DNA from: an uncultured Eubacteriales bacterium
GTDB taxonomy: Bacteria > Bacillota > Clostridia > Oscillospirales > Oscillospiraceae
Direction: 5' to 3'
NCBI GenBank assembly: GCA_900556935.1
Contig: USQL01000008.1
Span: forward strand, 1 to 37,237
Length of the DNA: 37,237 nt
Under the pieces are notes generated by a model. It was not told the DNA's origin. It did not search any database and saw only the letters and a program-made list of their open reading frames with translations. The position numbers and the translations under genes were made by a program. Below, one piece after another: positions 32,229-37,237 of the stretch; position 1 is the first letter of the stretch; each line of letters opens with the position of its first letter.

Positions 32229-33076
32229 AACAGAGCGAAACGGCAAAAAGCAAAACGTCTCCCAGTTATATTGTATTGACGGCCATCTTAATGATAGTTG
32301 CAGCGGTGCAAATCTTTCCTTTTTACTGGATGCTCACCTTTTCACTAAAAAGCAATAACGAAATCTACGGAGGCAATATTGCGGGACTTCCAAAAACACT
32401 TCATTTTGAAAACTATGTAAAAGCCTTTTCAACAGGAAATATCGGGGTATATCTAAAAAACAGTATCATCGTCACAGTTGTCACGATCATCTTCGTGTCA
32501 TTGCTGGCGTGTATGGCCGCATATGCAATGCTGCGCATGGAATGGAAATTGCAGAAATCCGTTTTCGGGCTTTTCCTGATTGGATATATGATCCCCATGC
32601 ATGCGACACTGCTGCCGCTGATGAAATTGCTGGGTAAAATCGGCTTTCTGAATTCTCGGCTAGCGCTGATTTTGCCGTACATTGCATTCGGCCTTCCGTT
32701 TGCAATATACATCATGTCCGGCTTTATCCGCACGATTCCTCGGGAGTTGGAGGAAGCCGCGTGCCTGGACGGTTGCAACATTTTCCAGATATTTTTCCAC
32801 ATTATCATTCCCCTGTTAAAGCCAGCTATATCAACAGTTGTAATTTTTACATTTCTTAGTGCCTGGAACGAACTGATGTTAGCAATGACTTTTGTCAATG
32901 ATGCACAAAAGAAAACATTGACCTATGGAATCATGTCTTTTGAAGGACAGTATGCTGTCGATTGGGGCACTGTTGGTGCCGGGCTTTCGATTGCCACCAT
33001 TCCTGTCCTCATTATCTACTTGATTTTCGCAGAAGCTTTTCAAAAAGGTATTGTTGCCGGTGCGGTGAAATCCTGA
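32225..33076 (+). CDS. Carbohydrate ABC permease, MalG/UgpE type
   Basis: The 283-residue second permease has six helices and the EAA loop ELEEAACLDGCNIFQIFFHI followed by IIPLLKP. It is translationally coupled to the first permease. No ATPase gene follows; CUT1 systems in Firmicutes often share one MsmK-type ATPase encoded elsewhere, and that is inferred here. Confidence 0.92.
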   Translation: MKQSETAKSKTSPSYIVLTAILMIVAAVQIFPFYWMLTFSLKSNNEIYGGNIAGLPKTLHFENYVKAFSTGNIGVYLKNSIIVTVVTIIFVSLLACMAAYAMLRMEWKLQKSVFGLFLIGYMIPMHATLLPLMKLLGKIGFLNSRLALILPYIAFGLPFAIYIMSGFIRTIPRELEEAACLDGCNIFQIFFHIIIPLLKPAISTVVIFTFLSAWNELMLAMTFVNDAQKKTLTYGIMSFEGQYAVDWGTVGAGLSIATIPVLIIYLIFAEAFQKGIVAGAVKS

Positions 33077-33135
33077 CAGCAGAACACACTATCCACGATG
33101 TCTATAACAACATTCAACAATAGGAGGATATCATT

Positions 33136-34257
33136 ATGAACCCATGGAGCCCCAACAGTCCGCTAAGCGGAATGCCCATCATTAAGGATGGGGTGCATTC
33201 GAGACGTGAATCAAGCTATGACCGCACTGGCGCAAATAGGGATTTCGTGCGCATAGAAACCGGCGAAGCTGCTACTCTGTGTGATATTGACGGCTGCGGC
33301 TGTATTAAGCATATTTGGATGACAGCTTTTTGCCAAGCTCCGCAGTTCCTTCGCAAGCTGGTGCTGGAAATGTATTGGGATGGAGAAGCAAACCCAAGCG
33401 TTCGTACGCCCCTGGGAGATTTCTTTGGTGTTGGACATGCCATGAGCAAGCATTTTGTTTCCTTGCCCATCAGCATGATCACGCTGAAACGCAACGGTCC
33501 GAATGGTCCTTACGGTCCCGCCATGAACTCCTTCTTCTCAATGCCTTTCGGCACGCATGCTCGGATTCAGGTCATTAACCAAAGTGAGATGCCTGTCGAA
33601 TGTTTCTTCTATCACGTTGATTATGAATTGTACGATGAGCCGATTCCAGCTGATATGGGCCGGTTCCACGCAACCTGGCACAGGGAGAATCCTTGTACCC
33701 CCGTTGCACAGCCTACGCCTCCCAGCAATGCCGCGGCAGAATTACCCGGATGCAACCTAACCGGAGATGAAAACTACGTGGCGCTGGAGGCAACAGGGAA
33801 AGGTATTTATGTTGGTCTGGTGTTGAACGTTGACAATTTCAATGTTTCGAATCAGCAGCATCCTTGGTTTGTCGAAGGTGACGACATGATTTTCATTGAC
33901 GGTGAAAGTTGGCCACCCACGATCCACGGGACAGGATTAGAAGATTATTTTCATTCCGCATGGTGTTTTCCGACCGGTGAATATGATTCTCCCTACTTTG
34001 GCACCTCCCTCGCCAGCGATACGCAGGAACACTTTGGTAAATGGAGCTTGTACCGTTTCCATATTGAGGAACCAATTTATTTCCAGAAGTCCATTCGTGT
34101 AACATTTGAGCATGGACATAACAACGATCAGGCAAATGATTGGTCGAGCGTGGCCTACTGGTATCAGTTGGAGCCCCATAAAGAGCTTGCCCCTCTGCCT
34201 CCGGTCGAAGACCGATTGGCGAGACGTTGGCCGGATTTCGGAGTTTGGAATCGATAG
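33136..34257 (+). CDS. DUF2961/GH172 family glycoside hydrolase
   Basis: The 373-residue protein has the DUF2961 core now classed as GH172, whose characterised members act on alpha-D-fructofuranosides/difructose anhydrides or alpha-D-arabinofuranosides. The signature FIDGESWPPTIHGTGLEDYF is clear. Glu247 (FVEGDD) and Glu269 (GLEDYF), 22 residues apart, are the likely catalytic pair, close to the spacing I recall for the characterised enzyme. No signal peptide is seen, so it works in the cytoplasm on imported sugar. It has AGGAGG upstream. It lies 59 nt after the permease gene and 9 nt before the GH1 gene, so all three enzymes probably share a transcript. Confidence 0.85.
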   Translation: MNPWSPNSPLSGMPIIKDGVHSRRESSYDRTGANRDFVRIETGEAATLCDIDGCGCIKHIWMTAFCQAPQFLRKLVLEMYWDGEANPSVRTPLGDFFGVGHAMSKHFVSLPISMITLKRNGPNGPYGPAMNSFFSMPFGTHARIQVINQSEMPVECFFYHVDYELYDEPIPADMGRFHATWHRENPCTPVAQPTPPSNAAAELPGCNLTGDENYVALEATGKGIYVGLVLNVDNFNVSNQQHPWFVEGDDMIFIDGESWPPTIHGTGLEDYFHSAWCFPTGEYDSPYFGTSLASDTQEHFGKWSLYRFHIEEPIYFQKSIRVTFEHGHNNDQANDWSSVAYWYQLEPHKELAPLPPVEDRLARRWPDFGVWNR

Positions 34258-34266
34258 GGTTTTATT

Positions 34267-35652
34267 ATGATATTAAGAGATGATTTCTTATGGGGAGCCT
34301 CTACTTCTGCTTACCAAGTCGAAGGTGCGTCGAAAGACGACGGAAAAGGGTTATCTGTTCAGGATGTCAAACAGCTCCCGGAAGGCACTGCTGACTTTAC
34401 TGTTTCAAGTGACCATTATCACCGTTTTCGTGAGGACATTGCGTTAATGGCAAAGATGGGCTTAAAAGCTTATCGTTTCTCCATCGCCTGGACGCGCATA
34501 TATCCTGACGGGGTTGGCTCCATTAACGAGTTGGGGATCCGGCATTATAGTGAGGTTATCGATACTTGTTTAAATTACGGTATTACGCCAATTGTTACAA
34601 TGTATCATTTTGATTTACCGGCATCCTTAGAGGCATTAGGCGGATGGAGAAATCGGTCAACAATTGACGCATTCGTTCGTTATTCACGAACACTATTTGA
34701 GCATTTTGGTAACCGTGTGAAATATTGGCTAACCATAAATGAGCAAAACATGATGGTTCTCTTCGGTGATGCTGTGGGAACGTCGGGAAAAGATGAAGAC
34801 ACACGGCAGACACTGTATCAGCAAAGCCATCATATGCTGCTGGCGCAAGCGAAGGCAATGAAGCTCTGTCATGAGTTATTGCCGGATGCTTTGATTGGCC
34901 CCGCACCAAACATATGCTGTATTTACCCTCGCACTTGTGCGCCTGAAGACATCCTTGCCGCACAAGATTTTGAGGCTCTTCGAAATTGGCTGTATCTTGA
35001 TGCGGCGGTGCTTGGAGATTATAATCCGCTTGCTCTGAATATTCTGAAGCGTAAGGGCGTTGCACCCATCATGCTGCCTGGGGATATGGAGATTCTAAAG
35101 TCCGCGAAGCCAGACTTTATCGCCTTTAACTACTATAATACGATTACAGTACAGGCTCCAACAGGTTCTGCAAAAGCGAATCAGAAACAAGATCAGCAAA
35201 CCGGAACATCAGAACCAGGATTCTTTGAAGGCGTTGACAATCCGTATTTAGGCAAAACAAAATTTGGTTGGGAAGTTGACCCAGTAGGTTTTCGCACCAC
35301 CTTACGTGCGATATACGAACGTTATCGGTTACCGCTTCTCGTAACAGAAAATGGATTGGGCGATTACGATACCGTGGACCAGAATGGAGAAATTACTGAC
35401 GATTACCGAATTGACTATTTAAGAAAGCACATCATTCAGATGCAGATGGCTGCCGAAGACGGAGTACAAATTATTGGTTATTGCCCATGGTCTGCAATTG
35501 ATCTTATTAGTACGCATGAGGGTATACGCAAACGGTATGGCTTCATTTATGTCAACCGAACAGATCATGACGTGCTTGATTTGCGCCGCATACCAAAAAA
35601 ATCTTTCTATTGGTATAGGGATGTGATTCATTCCGGCGGAATTGGGCAGTAA
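34267..35652 (+). CDS. GH1 enzyme, probably 6-phospho-beta-glucosidase
   Basis: The 461-residue protein has the full GH1 layout: FLWGASTSAYQVEGA at the start, acid/base Glu159 in LTINEQN, nucleophile Glu361 in VTENGLG and the C-terminal block WSAIDLISTHEGIRKRYGF. In that block Ser415, Lys422 and Tyr424 have the S-x6-K-x-Y spacing of the phosphate-binding triad of 6-phospho-beta-glycosidases. The nearby KKSFYWYRDVI is also typical of that group. The usual NEP is NEQ here. A phosphorylated substrate would need a kinase because no PTS gene is present; the ROK gene next door could supply it. A plain beta-glucosidase remains possible. Confidence 0.88.
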   Translation: MILRDDFLWGASTSAYQVEGASKDDGKGLSVQDVKQLPEGTADFTVSSDHYHRFREDIALMAKMGLKAYRFSIAWTRIYPDGVGSINELGIRHYSEVIDTCLNYGITPIVTMYHFDLPASLEALGGWRNRSTIDAFVRYSRTLFEHFGNRVKYWLTINEQNMMVLFGDAVGTSGKDEDTRQTLYQQSHHMLLAQAKAMKLCHELLPDALIGPAPNICCIYPRTCAPEDILAAQDFEALRNWLYLDAAVLGDYNPLALNILKRKGVAPIMLPGDMEILKSAKPDFIAFNYYNTITVQAPTGSAKANQKQDQQTGTSEPGFFEGVDNPYLGKTKFGWEVDPVGFRTTLRAIYERYRLPLLVTENGLGDYDTVDQNGEITDDYRIDYLRKHIIQMQMAAEDGVQIIGYCPWSAIDLISTHEGIRKRYGFIYVNRTDHDVLDLRRIPKKSFYWYRDVIHSGGIGQ

Positions 35653-35699
35653 TATTTCCGCTCATTGTTCATTTTTCAAATCGCAAGGGGAAGTTGCAA

Positions 35700-36617
35700 A
35701 TGAGGTACCTCGTTATTGATGTTGGCGGAACCGCCATAAAATACGCGCTTTTGGACGAAAACGCGAACTATTCAGAGATACAAAAAACACCTACGCCCAT
35801 GGACAGTTTGGAAAGCTACCTAACGGTTTTGGACTCCATTATTCACAGGAACAAACATAATATTGATGGAATTGCCATGTGTGTTCCGGGAATCATCGAT
35901 AGCGCTAAAGGTGTTTGCATAACCGGCGGCAATCTACGGTATGTAAAAAATTTGCCTCTGGTAGCTATTTTAGAGGCGAAGTATGGTTTGCGTGTCTCAT
36001 TGGAAAACGATGCACGATGTGCTGCCTTAGCCGAACTTTGGAAAGGAAATCTGAAAAACTGCAAGGACGGGGTAGTAATGGTGTTGGGTTCTGCCGTAGG
36101 CGGTGCCCTTGTCAAGGATGGACGCATTCACAAAGGCAGTCATTTATCCGCCGGTGAGTTCAGCTTTATAGAGAAAGATGGTGATATTACAGATATTCGC
36201 AATTCGGTAGGTTATCAGAACGGTATCACAAACCTATATCGTTTGGTTGAACAGCGAACAGGTATTTCAGCGGATGAATTGAATGGTGTAAGTATTTTTG
36301 AAATGGCCAGTCAAGGAGATGAACGCGTGCTCGATGCGATCGATATATTCACGCAAGGCCTGGCAAGAATCATTTTTAATATTCAAGCCATCTTTGATCC
36401 CGAACTCTTTGTGATAGGGGGTGGAATCAGCCAGCAGACACTCTTGATGGAATCTCTTACAAACAATGTGAACTACATATATGACAATATACCATTTACG
36501 GCAAAGCGTGCAAACGTTGTCTCCTGTCACTTTCTCAACACATCCAATCTGGTCGGAGCATTATTCCATCATTTGATCACAACGAATAATCCAATGGCAA
36601 CCGCAGAATCCAACTGA
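35700..36617 (+). CDS. ROK-family sugar kinase, possibly beta-glucoside kinase
   Basis: The 305-residue protein starts at the ATG at 35700 (AAGGGG 9 nt upstream). The phosphate loop is VIDVGGTAIKYAL and the catalytic Asp104 lies in LENDARCAALAE. VMVLGSAVGGALVKDGRI is the next ROK block. The zinc motif of most ROK proteins (CxCGxxGCxE) is absent: after SAGEFSFIEKDGD the sequence has no cysteines. There is no DNA-binding domain, so it is an enzyme and not a repressor. Beside a phospho-GH1 gene it could act like BglK, which phosphorylates cellobiose and related beta-glucosides. Glucokinase or fructokinase are alternatives. Confidence 0.87.
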   Translation: MRYLVIDVGGTAIKYALLDENANYSEIQKTPTPMDSLESYLTVLDSIIHRNKHNIDGIAMCVPGIIDSAKGVCITGGNLRYVKNLPLVAILEAKYGLRVSLENDARCAALAELWKGNLKNCKDGVVMVLGSAVGGALVKDGRIHKGSHLSAGEFSFIEKDGDITDIRNSVGYQNGITNLYRLVEQRTGISADELNGVSIFEMASQGDERVLDAIDIFTQGLARIIFNIQAIFDPELFVIGGGISQQTLLMESLTNNVNYIYDNIPFTAKRANVVSCHFLNTSNLVGALFHHLITTNNPMATAESN

Positions 36618-36649
36618 TTGAGGATGTTTCAACGTTTGGGCGTCTTGGC

Positions 36650-36689
36650 AAGTTACTCCCAATATCATCCACACCAGGAAGGCAAACAT
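36650..36689 (-). pseudogene. Possible vestige of a second sigK 5' end
   Basis: On the minus strand AAGATGGATGTTTGCC opens a frame MFAFLVWMILGV, which resembles the SigK start MFASVWLLLSGL, with the same preceding AAGATGnATG bases. Similarity fades after about 12 codons, where the island begins. The match is short, so chance is possible. Confidence 0.35.
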
Positions 36690-36696
36690 CCATCTT
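36682..36696. repeat. Right copy of the 15-nt near-direct repeat
   Basis: GCAAACATCCATCTT matches 28643-28657 at 14 of 15 positions. It lies just outside the ROK end of the island. Confidence 0.45.
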
Positions 36697-36710
36697 ACAC
36701 ACGGACATAG

Positions 36711-36737
36711 GCCCCCACCCGATTTTCAGGTGGGGGC
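36711..36737. terminator. Terminator after the sigK 3' part
   Basis: GCCCCCACC and GGTGGGGGC form a 9-bp stem with a 9-nt loop, 6 nt past the minus-strand stop. It is placed like the hairpin after the intact sigK. Confidence 0.65.
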
Positions 36738-36742
36738 GCACT

Positions 36743-37096
36743 TTATTCCAGTTCTGCCCGGAGTTTTCCCAGGGCCCGCTTTTCGATGCGGGAGATGTAG
36801 CTCCGGCTGAGGCCCAGACGCTCTGCTACCTGGCGCTGGCGCAGAGGCGTTCCGCCGCCGAGACCGTAGCGGAGCACCACCACCTGCCGCTCCTGCTCGC
36901 TCAGGCACCGCTCCACCGCCCGCCGCAGCCTGGCCACCGTTTCCCGGCCGCTGACCTCCTCCAATAAATCGCAGTCCTCGCTGAGGACATCCATCAGCTC
37001 CAGCGGCGCACCCTCTGCCCCGGTTTCAATGTAATCCGACAACGACACATCCTGGGCGCTTTTCCGCTGGGAGCGAAAGTACATGAGGATTTCATT
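36743..37096 (-). CDS. sigK: 3' part of a second, split sigK
   Basis: The 117 codons run from Asn-Glu-Ile-Leu-Met-Tyr to the normal C-terminus and equal residues 108-224 of the intact SigK with 12 changes. Region 4 is complete; the pro-sequence and the first part of region 2 are missing. It begins exactly at AATGA, where skin-type elements interrupt sigK. On its 5' side it is fused to the tail of a serine recombinase gene. A longer open frame to 37183 is only the recombinase sequence read in another frame. It could become a full gene by excision, if the 5' part lies beyond the window. Confidence 0.88.
   Translation of the reverse strand, partial: NEILMYFRSQRKSAQDVSLSDYIETGAEGAPLELMDVLSEDCDLLEEVSGRETVARLRRAVERCLSEQERQVVVLRYGLGGGTPLRQRQVAERLGLSRSYISRIEKRALGKLRAELE
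37092..37096 (-). other. AATGA core at the element/sigK junction (attachment site)
   Basis: The sequence GATAGTGAATGAAATCC contains AATGA. Bases upstream belong to the recombinase gene, bases downstream to sigK, and the recombinase stop codon TGA lies inside the core. Confidence 0.7.
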
Positions 37097-37237
37097 CACT
37101 ATCCTCTCCAAACGGATACATAGGTTGGTCAATGGGCGGCAAATCTGCCTCTCCGTCCTCTGCAAACAGGTACACATAGGCATTTTTGCCGTCCCAGACC
37201 ACCTTTTTGACGATGGTGCGCAGCAGGCGGCGTTTTT
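37092..37237 (-). CDS. C-terminal end of a large serine recombinase (partial)
   Basis: The last 47 codons read LLRTIVKKVVWDGKNAYVYL, then FAEDGEADLPPIDQPMYPFG and EDSE before the stop. This is the usual tail of large serine recombinases of Clostridia (IVxKIxWDG...V.LFGEDGE). The catalytic domain lies outside the window. Its stop overlaps the AATGA junction with sigK, so it is most likely the SpoIVCA-like recombinase of a sigK-intervening element, here in the same direction as sigK. Confidence 0.75.
   Translation of the reverse strand, partial: KRRLLRTIVKKVVWDGKNAYVYLFAEDGEADLPPIDQPMYPFGEDSE

Noticed and set aside
36743..37183. 146-codon ORF as an independent small sigma factor
   Set aside because: The first 29 codons are the recombinase tail read in another frame, with no ribosome site. 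Only the part from 37096 is sigK.

Overview
The window looks like chromosome of a spore-forming, GC-rich gut Clostridium of the Oscillospiraceae/Ruminococcaceae type. The evidence is its spore genes (spoVAD, spoVAE, spoIIR, sigK), AddAB in place of RecBCD, IreB, a DUF378 protein, strong AGGAGG ribosome sites, GC-rich codon use and gut-Clostridia-style palindromic repeats. No rRNA, tRNA or CRISPR array was seen. Coordinates and calls come from reading the sequence only; no database was searched.

Region 1 (1-3353, minus strand) is part of a sortase-type pilus or adhesin locus. A large surface protein with a Pro-Glu repeat is followed, 2 nt later, by a signal-peptidase homologue whose catalytic Ser and Lys are replaced by Asp and Gly (SipA type). 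A partial gene at the window edge joins a pilin-like N-terminus to an unrelated membrane region. Region 2 (3354-6328) is a LysR regulator divergent from a cytidylate-kinase-like gene and a MATE exporter. Region 3 (6329-12041) holds an M32 carboxypeptidase, nnrD, a lipoprotein, a MazF toxin without a visible antitoxin, ireB, an unknown small gene and an SH3-NlpC/P60 hydrolase.

Region 4 (12042-14950) carries spoVAD-spoVAE, a 28-residue Asn/Gln peptide and, convergent to these, a GNAT acetyltransferase fused to the remains of a methyltransferase gene. A 29-codon leader ORF and mutually exclusive terminator/antiterminator hairpins precede the GNAT gene. This looks like ribosome-controlled transcription attenuation and is the best candidate here for an undescribed regulatory system. 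Region 5 (14952-23475) is ispE, then spoIIR-addB-addA on the minus strand with a sigma-F-like promoter before spoIIR, and a DUF378 gene. Region 6 (23596-27916) is a divergent pair: a zinc-ribbon/Ig-like membrane protein and a membrane-anchored Ser/Thr kinase with a repeat ectodomain.

Region 7 (27976-37237) is built around sigK. An intact sigK lies at 27976-28650. Eight kilobases away, in the same orientation, is a sigK 3' part that starts exactly at the AATGA core known from the B. subtilis skin element and is joined to the 3' end of a large serine recombinase gene. Between them is a lower-GC island: TetR regulator with twin palindromic operators, a carbohydrate ABC importer (binding protein and two permeases, no ATPase), a DUF2961/GH172 enzyme, a GH1 enzyme with the phosphate-binding triad of 6-phospho-beta-glucosidases, and a ROK kinase. 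Together these suggest ABC import, cytoplasmic phosphorylation and hydrolysis of a beta-glycoside without a PTS.
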